Shown: positions 45,772-54,172, counted from the first letter of the stretch. The stretch: DNA of 64,000 bases from Pyxidicoccus sp. MSG2 (GCF_026626705.1 NZ_JAPNKC010000001.1:7520001-7584000), one strand, 5' to 3'. Program-made: numbers and translations. The notes: a model not told the origin generated them from the letters alone.

Positions 45772-47337
45772 GTGACTCGAGCTTGGAAGCAGGGATTGAT
45801 TGGGGCGTGCTGTGCCGTGATGGGCGTCGCCTGCGGCGACGTACCCGAGAGCACCGCGACCTCGCAGGACGGCGTGCAGATGGGCGACGTGCAGTCGGCC
45901 CTCGCCGCGCTGGGCAAGGTGGAGGTGGTGAGCACCGGCAAGGGGGGCATCCCCACGTTCATCCGTGGCAGCCTGGGGACCACGGACACGTCGCTCGTGG
46001 CGCTCCGCGCGGGTGACGCGCTGGCGCCCGCGCTGCGCGGCATCGCCCCGGTGTTCGGCCTGCGCGCCGAGGACCTCCAGGTGCGCTCCACCCGCACGGA
46101 CGACGTGGGCTTCACCCACGTCCGGTATGACCAGGTCCGCAAGGGCCTTCCGGTGGTGGGCGGCGAGCTCATCCTCCACGTCAACACCCGGGGCGAGGTG
46201 TACGCGGCCAACGGCACGGCGCGCGGCGCCCAGGAGCCCGTGACGCTGAGCCGCCTGTCGCCCCAGGCGGCGGTGGACGCGGCGCTCGCCGGCACCGACA
46301 CGCTCAAGGCCCAGGGCGAGTCCCGCGTGGTCTACTTCCTGAGCGCCGAGGGTGTCCTGTCCTCCGCGTACGAGCTGACGCTGGTGGGCACCCGCGAGGG
46401 CGGCCCCGTGCGTGACGTGGTCTACGTGGACGCCGCGTCGGGCAAGGTCCTCGACGTGCGGCCGCAGGTCCACTCCGCCCTCAACCGCAACCTCCACTCG
46501 GCCAACAACCAGTGGACGACGCCCGGCACCCTGCGCCGCTCCGAGGGCGGCGCGGCCACCGGCGACGCCCACATCGACCGCAACTACGACCACGTCGGCA
46601 CCACGTACGCCTGCTACGAGACCATCTTCGGCCGTGACTCGTTCGACGACCGCGGCGCGCGCATCACCAGCACCGTCCACTACGGCTCCGCCTACGTCAA
46701 CGCGTACTGGGACGGCGTGCAGATTGTCTTCGGCGACGGCGACGGCGTGAACTCGGGCCAGCTCGGCCTGGACCTGGACGTCACGTCCCACGAAATCACC
46801 CACGCGGTGACGCAGTACGAGTCGGGCCTCGTCTACCGCAACGAGTCCGGCGCGCTCAACGAGAGCCTGTCGGACATCGCCGCCGCCATCTGCGAGAGCT
46901 GGTCTCGCGGCGGCTCGCTGGACGCGGACGTGTGGAAGATTGGCGAGGACATCTGGACGCCGGGCATCGCCAACGACGCCCTGCGCTACATGGGCAACCC
47001 CACGCAGGACGGCTCGTCCAAGGACTACTACCCCGAGCGCTACACGGGCACCGCGGACAACGGCGGCGTGCACTGGAACTCGGGCATCCAGAACCTGGTG
47101 TTCAAGCTGCTCGTCACCGGCGGCACGCACCCGCGTGGGAAGACGGCCATCAACGTGGGCGGCGTCGGCATGAACAAGGCCGCGCAGACCTTCTACTTCG
47201 CCGCGACCAACTACTACACGTCGACGACCACCATGTCCCAGGCCAAGGCCTACACCATCCAGGCCGCGCAGGACCGGTACGACGCTGGAGTCGTGAGCTC
47301 GGTGACCAACGCCTGGAGCGCCGCGGGCGTGCCGTAG
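45772..47337 (+). CDS. M4-family (thermolysin-type) metallopeptidase lipoprotein
   Basis: A 521-aa zymogen. It begins (V)TRAWKQGLIGACCAVMGVACG, a lipoprotein signal. The FTP/PepSY propeptide follows ('VRYDQVRKGLPVVGGELILH', 'LSAEGVLSSAYELTLVGTR'). The catalytic domain has His340-Glu341-x2-His344 in 'DVTSHEITHAVTQYESG', the third zinc ligand Glu364 in 'GALNESLSDIAAAI', and the transition-state His in 'NGGVHWNSGIQNL'. AAGGAG at 45760-45765 selects GTG 45772. Hint paralogue 2 starts 45 bp after the stop, so the two are almost certainly one transcript; a functional link (processing or activation) is inference. Confidence 0.9.
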   Translation: MTRAWKQGLIGACCAVMGVACGDVPESTATSQDGVQMGDVQSALAALGKVEVVSTGKGGIPTFIRGSLGTTDTSLVALRAGDALAPALRGIAPVFGLRAEDLQVRSTRTDDVGFTHVRYDQVRKGLPVVGGELILHVNTRGEVYAANGTARGAQEPVTLSRLSPQAAVDAALAGTDTLKAQGESRVVYFLSAEGVLSSAYELTLVGTREGGPVRDVVYVDAASGKVLDVRPQVHSALNRNLHSANNQWTTPGTLRRSEGGAATGDAHIDRNYDHVGTTYACYETIFGRDSFDDRGARITSTVHYGSAYVNAYWDGVQIVFGDGDGVNSGQLGLDLDVTSHEITHAVTQYESGLVYRNESGALNESLSDIAAAICESWSRGGSLDADVWKIGEDIWTPGIANDALRYMGNPTQDGSSKDYYPERYTGTADNGGVHWNSGIQNLVFKLLVTGGTHPRGKTAINVGGVGMNKAAQTFYFAATNYYTSTTTMSQAKAYTIQAAQDRYDAGVVSSVTNAWSAAGVP

Positions 47338-47382
47338 GCGGTTCAAGTGCAGTCCACCGAAGCACAACCGAACGGAGAACCC

Positions 47383-48219
47383 ATGAAGAACATCCTCATC
47401 GCAGCCGCTGTCTTCGCAACCTGCTTCTCGAGCACGGCCCTGGCGCAGCTGTCCACCCGCTGCTTCCAGGACGACCAGCTCGTCACGTCGGAGCTCGCCA
47501 AGGGCCGCAACGCCTGGGCGCGCCGCTGCGGCCTCATCACCGCCACGCGTGAGGCGTACCTGAACGGCGAGAACGAGTACCAGGTCTTCACCAACGGCTG
47601 CTACTCGTACCCGGCCGTCCCGGCCGGCTCCACCTGCACGTTCCACGTGCCGGCCACCGAGGCGTCGGCCTGTATCCCCAACCTGGTCAAGCTGGGCACC
47701 TGCGTCGCCGGCTGCACCACGCCGAGCATGAAGGTGCAGTTCGCCGGCCGCATGGTCCCGGTGCCGGAGGCCTACTCGCAGGGCCTGCACACCGTGACGG
47801 CCCTGACGAAGGACTCCGAGGCGGGCCTGCTGTCGTTCGGCGAGCAGCCCATCCGCAGCTTCGTCGCGGGTGACACCCAGGAGGACATCTTCACCCTGGA
47901 GACCCAGGAGGGTCGCCGCCTGGAAGTGACGGCCGAGCACCCCATGGTCCTCGAGGACGGGACGATGGTGAAGGCCCGCACCCTGAAGGTCGGTGACACG
48001 CTGCACGGCGCCGACGGCGTCAAGCTGCACCTGAACCGCGTGACGGTCTTCAACTTCAAGGGCCAGGTGTGGAACGTGCGTCCGGAGAGCAAGGAGAAGA
48101 TTGAGAACGTGATGAACGCCGAGGGCTTCCTCACCGGCTCCGTGCGCTTCCAGAACGAGTGGGCGGCGGACGACTACCGCCTGAACGTGCGTGACGACAT
48201 CGACGTGAGCGGGCTGTAA
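47383..48219 (+). CDS. secreted Cys-rich protein with C-terminal Hint domain, paralogue 2
   Basis: Also 278 aa, aligning end to end without gaps to paralogue 1 (41949-42785). Signal peptide: MKNILIAAAVFATCFSSTAL. Cys27, 49, 73, 85, 97, 107 and 111 are at identical positions. Hint: Cys111 in 'GCTTPSMKVQF', 'FVAGDTQEDIFTLETQEGRR', T-A-E-H-P-M with His186, 'GTMVKARTLKVGDTLHG', and 'LTGSVRFQNEW' with Asn258; then a 20-residue tail. The N-terminal domain includes 'GRNAWARRCG', also seen in the truncated third copy. It lies 45 bp downstream of the M4 peptidase gene and is followed by a strong terminator. Confidence 0.82.
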   Translation: MKNILIAAAVFATCFSSTALAQLSTRCFQDDQLVTSELAKGRNAWARRCGLITATREAYLNGENEYQVFTNGCYSYPAVPAGSTCTFHVPATEASACIPNLVKLGTCVAGCTTPSMKVQFAGRMVPVPEAYSQGLHTVTALTKDSEAGLLSFGEQPIRSFVAGDTQEDIFTLETQEGRRLEVTAEHPMVLEDGTMVKARTLKVGDTLHGADGVKLHLNRVTVFNFKGQVWNVRPESKEKIENVMNAEGFLTGSVRFQNEWAADDYRLNVRDDIDVSGL

Positions 48220-48247
48220 TCCCCCGCTGACCGAAGCGGCCGTCCAG

Positions 48248-48286
48248 GTGGGGCTCCGGCATGTTTCGCCGGGGCCCCACCCTTTT
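48248..48286 (+). terminator. rho-independent terminator after Hint gene 2
   Basis: GTGGGGCTCCGGC (48248-48260), loop ATGTTTC, GCCGGGGCCCCAC (48268-48280): a 13-bp stem with one G-T pair, then CCTTTTC. Well placed to end the M4-Hint transcript. Confidence 0.85.
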
Positions 48287-48306
48287 CATGCCGGGCCCTT
48301 CGTTGC

Positions 48307-48344
48307 CTCAGCGCTCCGCGCTCAGCGCTCCGCGCTCAGCGCTC
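48307..48344. repeat. 14-bp tandem repeat, about 2.7 copies
   Basis: CTCAGCGCTCCGCG is repeated at 48307-48320 and 48321-48334; a partial third copy runs to 48344. The stop codon of the Cys-rich lipoprotein gene (48336-48338) lies within the third copy, so slippage here could change the protein's C-terminus. Confidence 0.8.
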
Positions 48345-49013
48345 GGAGCGCGGCGCCTCCGGCACCAGCGGGCACTGCTCGTACAGACAGTAGGGGCCGC
48401 CGCAGTCCACCCCGCAGTTGAAGCGCGTCTCCGGAGTGCTGCAGTAGCCGTCACCGCAGTAGCCGCAGTCCGCGTTGCACGAGTACACCGTCTCAGTCCC
48501 GTTGCAGGCGCCGTCTCCACAGGCGGAGCCGCAGTCGCCGGGGCACGTCGCGGTGGACTCTCCCGCGCCGCAGACGCCGTTGCCGCAGGGGTTGGGGCAG
48601 CCGCAGTCGACCGGGCAGGTGTATATCGTCTCGCCGTTGCACCACCCGTCGCCGCAGTAGCAGTCCGAGGCGCAGTTGGTCTCGTTCTCGCCGGACTCGC
48701 ACGTCCCGTTCCCACACCAGGGCGCCGGGCCACAGTCGATGGAACAGTTCCACACCGTCTCGTTGGCGCCGCAGTACCCGTCACCGCACATCTGGCACTG
48801 GGAGTAGGGACACAGGGGCAGCATGGATTCCGGCTGCTGCCGTGCGTACGGAATGGCGTCGCAGTAGCACAGGGCCTGTGACTGGGAGGACTCGACGGTG
48901 GCGTCCTCGGGCACCGGGTCCACGGGGCCGCAGGCCATCAGCACGGCCCACGCCAGCGCCGCCAACAGCAGCGGAGGGCGGAAGGCGCCCGGGGTTGCTG
49001 ACGTGGCGCTCAT
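48336..49013 (-). CDS. Cys-rich repeat lipoprotein
   Basis: A 225-aa lipoprotein: 'PLLLAALAWAVLMACG' is the signal and lipobox (LMAC). The mature region is built from about five to six tandem units of roughly 20 residues, C-G-D/N-G-x-C-x(3-4)-E-T-x(3)-C-x(2)-D-C, e.g. 'CGDGYCGANETVWNCSIDCG' and 'CGNGTCESGENETNCASDCY'. The pattern is common in secreted proteins of Deltaproteobacteria and is expected to form disulfide-knotted modules. Function unknown. It overlaps the third Hint-family gene by four bases (ATGA), and its stop lies inside a tandem repeat. Confidence 0.75.
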   Translation of the reverse strand: MSATSATPGAFRPPLLLAALAWAVLMACGPVDPVPEDATVESSQSQALCYCDAIPYARQQPESMLPLCPYSQCQMCGDGYCGANETVWNCSIDCGPAPWCGNGTCESGENETNCASDCYCGDGWCNGETIYTCPVDCGCPNPCGNGVCGAGESTATCPGDCGSACGDGACNGTETVYSCNADCGYCGDGYCSTPETRFNCGVDCGGPYCLYEQCPLVPEAPRSER

Positions 49014-49465
49014 GTGGCGCGCTCGTGGCCGTGCGACGGCGCCTGGGCGGGGGCCTTCGGATGCCAGACGTGCCGCCAGGGCTCCTCCTCCGCCGCCGGG
49101 CCCGCTGCCAGCATGATGTACCGCTGCACGGGGGATGCGACACTGGCCACGCAGCTTCCCAGCAGAACCAGGCCGGTGATGCAGGGCGCGCTGGGCGAGA
49201 TGGGCACGAAGAACTGGCAGTTGGTGGTCGAGCAGGGGTTCTGGAAGCAGCCGTTGGCGAAGACCTGGTACTCGGCATCCGCGTTGAGGATGGCCTCCTT
49301 CGTCGCGGAGATGTAGTTGCACTTGCGCGCCCAGGCATTGCGCCCCTGGACCTGCTGCGGGGTGAGGTTGTCGTCCCCCGAGCAACGGCCGGCGAGCTGC
49401 GCCCGGGCGGTGCCGGACAGCGCCACACAGAAGAAGAGACAGGCGAGGAGCCACGGGTGTTTCAT
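49010..49465 (-). CDS. truncated paralogue of the Hint proteins (N-terminal domain only)
   Basis: A 151-aa secreted protein. Signal peptide 'MKHPWLLACLFFCVALSG' to AQ (22-23). It matches the N-terminal domain of the two Hint proteins: 'GRNAWARKCNYISATKEAIL', 'EYQVFANGC', then C-x-F-x-V-P and the final Cys in 'LLGSCVASVA'. At the point where the others have the Hint nucleophile ('GCYT', 'GCTT'), this one has 'ASVASPVQRYIML', and the sequence becomes unrelated. So it is a natural Hint-free form. A ribosome site GGAGG precedes ATG 49465; TTGACA lies upstream at 49521-49526 (minus strand). The Cys-rich lipoprotein gene is coupled downstream. Confidence 0.78.
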   Translation of the reverse strand: MKHPWLLACLFFCVALSGTARAQLAGRCSGDDNLTPQQVQGRNAWARKCNYISATKEAILNADAEYQVFANGCFQNPCSTTNCQFFVPISPSAPCITGLVLLGSCVASVASPVQRYIMLAAGPAAEEEPWRHVWHPKAPAQAPSHGHERAT

Positions 49466-49552
49466 GCCAAACCTCCAAATAATTCAGGTTTAGCATATTT
49501 TTCTACTATTTCACGGATAGTGTCAATCAGGACATGGGGTGTGAGCTGTCTT

Positions 49553-50707
49553 CTAGGGCTTCACGGGCGCGGTGGCGGCCAGGAGGACCTCGACGGTGTC
49601 CTGGGTGGTCCAGGCCAGGTCGGCGAAGCCGTCCGCGTTCACGTCGGCGGCCAGGAGCGACGTGGGCGGAGGCCCGGAGGCGACGCGCACGGGGTCTCCG
49701 AAGGTGCCGCCTTCCGCGCCGAGCAGGAGGAAGACACCGCCCGAGAGGCGGGTGAGTGCGAGGTCGGGCCTGCCGTCGCGGTTGAAGTCCGCGGCCACCA
49801 CCTCGCCCGGCTCCTCCACGGGGATGCTCGAGGAGGCGGTGAAGCCCCCCTCCCCGTTGCCCAGGTGCACGGAGAGATGGCCGGGCACGCCCAGGGCATG
49901 GGAGATGACCAGGTCCAGCCGGGCGTCGCCATTCACGTCCAGGGCCGCGAAGCGGAAGGGCTCGTTGTCCTCGCCGCGCTGGAGTTGATACGGCGGGAGG
50001 GGCGCCAGCGCTCCACTCCTCTGCCCCAGGAGCACGTCGACGGTGTAGCTGTTGGTGTTGAGCACCAGGACGTCGGGCAGGCCATCCGCGTTCACATCCG
50101 CGAGCGTCAAATCCCTGGGCAGGCCCGTGACGGAGTAGGGCGTCGCGGCCTCGAGCGTGCCATCCCCCCGTCCGGCGAGCAGGGTGATGTTGAAGAAGCC
50201 GGCCGAGCCGGCGTTCTTCGTCATGACGTCCAGGTCCCCGTCCCCATCGAGGTCGGCGACCCGCACCTGCTGGGAGTGGTTGCCCAGCGAGTACGAGACG
50301 GGCTCCTGGAACGCCCCGCGCCCGCTGCCCAGCCGGACGGCCAGCGTATTGGAGAAGTGGCCCACGACGAGCAGGTCCGGCTGTCCGTCCCGGTTCATGT
50401 CCTGGACGGCCACGTCCATGGGCGTCTTTCCCGCCGTCAGCGCGCGGGGGGGCGAGAAGGCACCGCCCTGGCTTCCTTCCAGGATGCAGACCTGCTCCTC
50501 GCGCGAGGCGATGAGCACGAGGTCCACGACGCCGTCTCCGCTCACGTCGGCGGCGCGCAGCCCCCGCGCCTGGCTTCCGCCCGCGGCGAGGGACAGGCTC
50601 GACGCCTGGAAGCCCAGCCAATGCGGCTCCGGGGGCGGAGGCTCGGGCGGTGTCGCGGCGCAGGCAAGCCCCGTACAGCCCACGAGGACACGGAGGGTTC
50701 GAAGCAT
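49553..50707 (-). CDS. FG-GAP/VCBS beta-propeller lipoprotein
   Basis: A 384-aa protein. 'LRTLRVLVGCTGLACA' is a lipoprotein signal (Cys in LVGC or GLAC). Six to seven FG-GAP repeats follow, each with the D-x-D-x-D-G-x-x-D-L calcium-type loop: 'AADVSGDGVVDLVLIAS', 'VQDMNRDGQPDLLVVGHF', 'VADLDGDGDLDVMTKNAG', 'LADVNADGLPDVLVLNTN' and 'AADFNRDGRPDLALTRLS'. It should fold as a seven-bladed beta propeller like the alpha-integrin N-terminal domain, binding Ca2+ and perhaps a sugar or protein. ATG 50707 is preferred over the longer frame to 50785. No operon partner. Confidence 0.85.
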   Translation of the reverse strand: MLRTLRVLVGCTGLACAATPPEPPPPEPHWLGFQASSLSLAAGGSQARGLRAADVSGDGVVDLVLIASREEQVCILEGSQGGAFSPPRALTAGKTPMDVAVQDMNRDGQPDLLVVGHFSNTLAVRLGSGRGAFQEPVSYSLGNHSQQVRVADLDGDGDLDVMTKNAGSAGFFNITLLAGRGDGTLEAATPYSVTGLPRDLTLADVNADGLPDVLVLNTNSYTVDVLLGQRSGALAPLPPYQLQRGEDNEPFRFAALDVNGDARLDLVISHALGVPGHLSVHLGNGEGGFTASSSIPVEEPGEVVAADFNRDGRPDLALTRLSGGVFLLLGAEGGTFGDPVRVASGPPPTSLLAADVNADGFADLAWTTQDTVEVLLAATAPVKP

Positions 50708-50859
50708 GGCGTCAGGTCCGGGGGACGGCGAAGAGGCCCCCATCCTGCCATCACTCTCCGTATGATGCCTGTCGTTCTTGGGCATCGAAGTCGTGTTACT
50801 CTTTGTTTACAGGCTATTCAGCGACAAGTGTGGTTTTGCCACCCCTTCCCGACAGCGGC

Positions 50860-52857
50860 ATGGCCGCTTTCCGTGGAGACTCCGTGCGCCGCAAGTCATT
50901 CCGTGTCGTCGCGCTGGCGTTCGCGCTGGTGCTGCTGGGCGTGGGAGCCGTCTGGTGGACGCACTCCGGGGAGGGTGCCGCGCCCGAGTCTCCCCCGCGG
51001 ACGGACGCGTCCCGGCCGGCAGCTCCTTCCGTCCCCGTCCCGGGCCCGGCGCCTCGCGAGGCGCCGGACGGGACGCGGGCGTGGGTGGCGGGGATGCTCT
51101 ACCGCTACGCGGCGAGCGCGGACCTGCGTGTCTCCTTCGGGAAGTCGGGCGCGGCCACGCCCGCGGGGATGCACTTCTCCATCCGGGGCGAGTGGGACGT
51201 GGGCATCGTCTCCGCCGACGCGGACGCCATCAAGGCGCGCATCCACCTGCGGCCGAGCACCTTCGAGGTGGAGGTCGAGGGGCAGGGCGCGCTGGCGCCC
51301 GAGGTCCGGCAGACGATGACGGCGGCCCTGGCGCTGCCGTTCTTCGTGACGCTCGACAGGGCGGGCGGGGTGACGCTGACGCACTTCGAGCAGGGCGTGG
51401 ATGAGCTGGCGCGGGGGCTCTTGCGCTCCATGGTGGCGTCCTCGCAGTTCGTGGTGAGCGGCGTCCCGACGGCCACGTGGCAGTCCGAGGAGCACGACAC
51501 CTCCGGCCGCTACGTGGCGGACTACCAGCGCGTGGCGGCCCGTCGCTTCGAGAAGCGGAAGAAGGCCTATGTCGCCGTGGCGACGCCGCAGGGGCTCCAG
51601 CCGCCAGGCGCGGGCCTGCGCATGAGCGTGGGCGGCAGCGCGGTCTTCGAGCTGGGCGAGGACCTGTGGACGGAGACGCTCCAGGTGCGGGAGCAGCTGA
51701 CGGTGGACTCGGGCGAGGGCCTGCCCACGGTGACCAACGCGCTGGAGCTGGGCCTGCGCCTGCTCGAGCGCCGGATGGAGCCCACGCTGCGCGACGCATA
51801 CGCCGCGCGCGAGGCCTTCCTGGGCACCGCCCACCTGGCCAGCTTCCAGGGCCAGGCACCGGACCCCCTGGCCCACCACAAGCAGGTGCTGGGCGGCCGG
51901 AGCCTCGACGACATCTTGAAGGACCTGCGCTCGCTGCCCGACGACGAGAAGGCCCGGGACGACGCGCGCACGCGAGTCCTGGAGCAGCTGAGCGCCCTCT
52001 TCACGCTCCACCCGGCCGAGGCGCTCAAGGTCCCCGACCTGCTCCGCTCGGGGCTGTCCCCCCTGGCCGCCAGCCCCCTGCTGGGGGCGCTCTCCGCGGC
52101 CAGCACGCCGGAGGCCATCCAGGCCCTGGTGACGGCGTCCGGGGACACCGCGCTGGAGATGGACGTCCGCATGGACTCCGTCTCCGCGCTGGGCTCCGCG
52201 GGCGAGCCCCAGCGCGAGGGTGTGGACGCGCTGCGGAACATGGCGCGCGACGCGGACCCCAAGCTGCGCGGCACGGCGAGCCTGGCGTTCGGCAACGCGG
52301 CGTACCAGATGGGTGACACCGACACCCAGGGCGCCGAGGCCCTGGTGCAGGAGCTGAAGAACGACTACCGCGCCACGCGCTCCCCCGAGCAGCAGGCCCT
52401 GCTGCTGCGCTCGCTGGGCAACACCCGGGCCCCGAGCGCGCTGGACGTCATCACCGACGCGCTGCGCTCCGACTCCCCCCAGGTCCGGGAGTCGGCGCTG
52501 GTGGCCCTGCGCGCAATCCCCGGCCCGGAGGCGGACCGCCTCCTCTCGGAGCGGCTGCTGACAGACCCTGTCTCGGAGGTGCGCAGGAGCGCCGTCTTCT
52601 CCTGCGGGTTCCGCCCCCTCGGCCCCCTGCTCCCGGCGCTGGGACAGGCGCTGCGCAAGGACGTCTCGGACGGCGTCCGCTCCGACATCGTCCAGCTCCT
52701 GGGCCAGTTCCGCGGCAGCGTGCCGGAGGCCATGTCCCTGCTCCTGTGGGCCAGTCAGAACGAGCGCCACCCCGAGATTCGCCGGATGGCCAAGGTCTTC
52801 GTCGACACGCCCACCGGCGCCATCCCCTCGCAGCCGGACTCGGACCCCGTTCGCTGA
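50860..52857 (+). CDS. membrane-anchored protein with HEAT-like repeats
   Basis: A 665-aa protein: one N-terminal transmembrane helix ('VVALAFALVLLGVGAVWW'), a Pro-rich linker (~30-60), a beta-rich domain (~60-300, beginning 'GMLYRYAASADLRVSFGKSG'), and helical HEAT-like repeats towards the C-terminus ('QVRESALVALRAIPGPEADR', 'EVRRSAVFSCGFRPLGPLLP', 'DGVRSDIVQLLGQFRGS'). The N-terminal part loosely recalls the vitellogenin/lipoprotein-domain plus helical-repeat arrangement of lipid-binding proteins. Start candidates are ATG 50860 and GTG 50884; the hydrophobic segment is intact in both. Its likely location is periplasmic, anchored to the inner membrane. Confidence 0.62.
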   Translation: MAAFRGDSVRRKSFRVVALAFALVLLGVGAVWWTHSGEGAAPESPPRTDASRPAAPSVPVPGPAPREAPDGTRAWVAGMLYRYAASADLRVSFGKSGAATPAGMHFSIRGEWDVGIVSADADAIKARIHLRPSTFEVEVEGQGALAPEVRQTMTAALALPFFVTLDRAGGVTLTHFEQGVDELARGLLRSMVASSQFVVSGVPTATWQSEEHDTSGRYVADYQRVAARRFEKRKKAYVAVATPQGLQPPGAGLRMSVGGSAVFELGEDLWTETLQVREQLTVDSGEGLPTVTNALELGLRLLERRMEPTLRDAYAAREAFLGTAHLASFQGQAPDPLAHHKQVLGGRSLDDILKDLRSLPDDEKARDDARTRVLEQLSALFTLHPAEALKVPDLLRSGLSPLAASPLLGALSAASTPEAIQALVTASGDTALEMDVRMDSVSALGSAGEPQREGVDALRNMARDADPKLRGTASLAFGNAAYQMGDTDTQGAEALVQELKNDYRATRSPEQQALLLRSLGNTRAPSALDVITDALRSDSPQVRESALVALRAIPGPEADRLLSERLLTDPVSEVRRSAVFSCGFRPLGPLLPALGQALRKDVSDGVRSDIVQLLGQFRGSVPEAMSLLLWASQNERHPEIRRMAKVFVDTPTGAIPSQPDSDPVR

Positions 52858-52920
52858 CGGCCGCACCGCGCGAAGATTCACCGGGAGTGAAGAATTCAGG
52901 TATTACGGTTAAGTTCGGTT

Positions 52921-52934
52921 CGGCATGTTTTGCC
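52921..52934 (+). terminator. weak hairpin after the HEAT-protein gene
   Basis: CGGCA (52921-52925), loop TGTT, TGCCG (52930-52934), followed by GATTGAGATAGTGTTT. The stem is short and termination would be weak, so this could instead be part of the next promoter. Confidence 0.3.
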
Positions 52935-53004
52935 GGATTGAGATAGTGTTTATGTCTTCACTCTGAGTAAAATCGTCTGGCTTTACCCACAGGAGAGGCC
53001 AGGC

Positions 53005-54159
53005 ATGTACAAGTCAGTGTTGCGCGCCGTCGCGCTGGTGGCGCTTGCGGTTCCCGGACTGGTTGCCGCACAAACCTATATCGACCCGAATCCCTACGTG
53101 GTGCAGCCGGGGAAGTACCCGTTCGCGGTCTATCCCTCCAACTACCTGATGAACGACCACGTGGCCTGGGAGTCGCAGGTGGCCCCGTTCAACCCCAACG
53201 GGAGCTACACCGTCGGGCAGCAGTACGCGGTCATGCAGGACGAGACGAATCGCACGGGTGGCCAGCTCCAGTACGACCCGACGGACTTCACCCACAACAT
53301 CAACATCGAGCAGGCCACCATCCCCGAGGCGTTCCAGCACATGGTGCCGCCGCCCACGGAAATCATGCCGTGGACCAACCCGCTCGGGACGTTCAACAAG
53401 ACGTACGTCCGCACGGAGAAGTTCGGCAACAGCATCTTTGGTGCGGGCTATTCCCTCAACGCCGTAGTCACCGCGGAGACCGCGACGCAGACCGCCGAGA
53501 AGAAGGTCCAGGCCGTCGCCGAGGGCAAGGTCTTCGGTACCGCCTTCTCGACCGAGAAGGAGCTCGTGCGCGGTCGCGCCAACGTCACCGGGCAGCAGGG
53601 GGGCGCCAACAGCGGCACCGCGGCGCTGTATCTGCTGGGCCAGGAAGTCTGGTCGAGCAGCCTCTATGCCACGTACTCGCCGCCGCCCATCAACTGGAGC
53701 CGCACCTTCTTCAACGTCTCCAAGACCTTCATGATTGGCCCGGTGCCCGTCACCGTGAAGGCCTCGCTCGCGGGCGGCGTGAAGCTGACCGTCCTCGGAC
53801 AGATTGGCCCCACGGTGGCCAAGCTGTCGGCGACGCCGGGCGGCTGGTCCAACGTCACCGCGTCGGCCTCGGTGGATGTCATCATCCTGGCCATCGGCGT
53901 GGAGGGCAGCCTGGCCCTCATCAACGCCACCCTGCCGACCTCGGGTGAGCTGTTCTGGCCGGTGTGCACGCTGGACTGGACGCTCAAGTCGAACCTCGAC
54001 CTGAACACGCTGTCCGGCACGCTGAAGGCGTTCGCGAAGGTCCGCATCCTCTTCTTCAAGAAGACGTGGTGGATCACCATCGCGAGCTGGCCCGGCATCA
54101 CCCGCAACTGGTCGCTGCTCAACCTCACCGACTCGCAGCCGCTCGGCATCTGTAGCTGA
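53005..54159 (+). CDS. secreted protein of unknown family
   Basis: A 384-aa protein with a Sec signal peptide (MYKSVLRAVALVALAVPGLV, cleaved near AAQ). The mature part is rich in Asn, Thr and aromatic residues and in beta-strand patterns ('TYVRTEKFGNSIFGAGYSLN', 'FMIGPVPVTVKASLAGGVKL', 'VTASASVDVIILAIGVEGSL'). There are only two Cys, both in the last 80 residues. I do not recognise the family and see no catalytic motif; a beta-barrel or beta-sandwich cell-surface protein is plausible. A ribosome site AGGAG precedes ATG 53005, and the region upstream is AT-rich. It ends 50 bp from the convergent kinase gene. Confidence 0.5.
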   Translation: MYKSVLRAVALVALAVPGLVAAQTYIDPNPYVVQPGKYPFAVYPSNYLMNDHVAWESQVAPFNPNGSYTVGQQYAVMQDETNRTGGQLQYDPTDFTHNINIEQATIPEAFQHMVPPPTEIMPWTNPLGTFNKTYVRTEKFGNSIFGAGYSLNAVVTAETATQTAEKKVQAVAEGKVFGTAFSTEKELVRGRANVTGQQGGANSGTAALYLLGQEVWSSSLYATYSPPPINWSRTFFNVSKTFMIGPVPVTVKASLAGGVKLTVLGQIGPTVAKLSATPGGWSNVTASASVDVIILAIGVEGSLALINATLPTSGELFWPVCTLDWTLKSNLDLNTLSGTLKAFAKVRILFFKKTWWITIASWPGITRNWSLLNLTDSQPLGICS

Positions 54160-54172
54160 TGCCGGGGCCCGT

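Noticed and set aside
49470..52900. AATTCAGGT shared upstream of the genes at 49465 and 53005
   Set aside because: The two copies are in opposite orientation relative to their genes and nine bases is too short to exclude chance.
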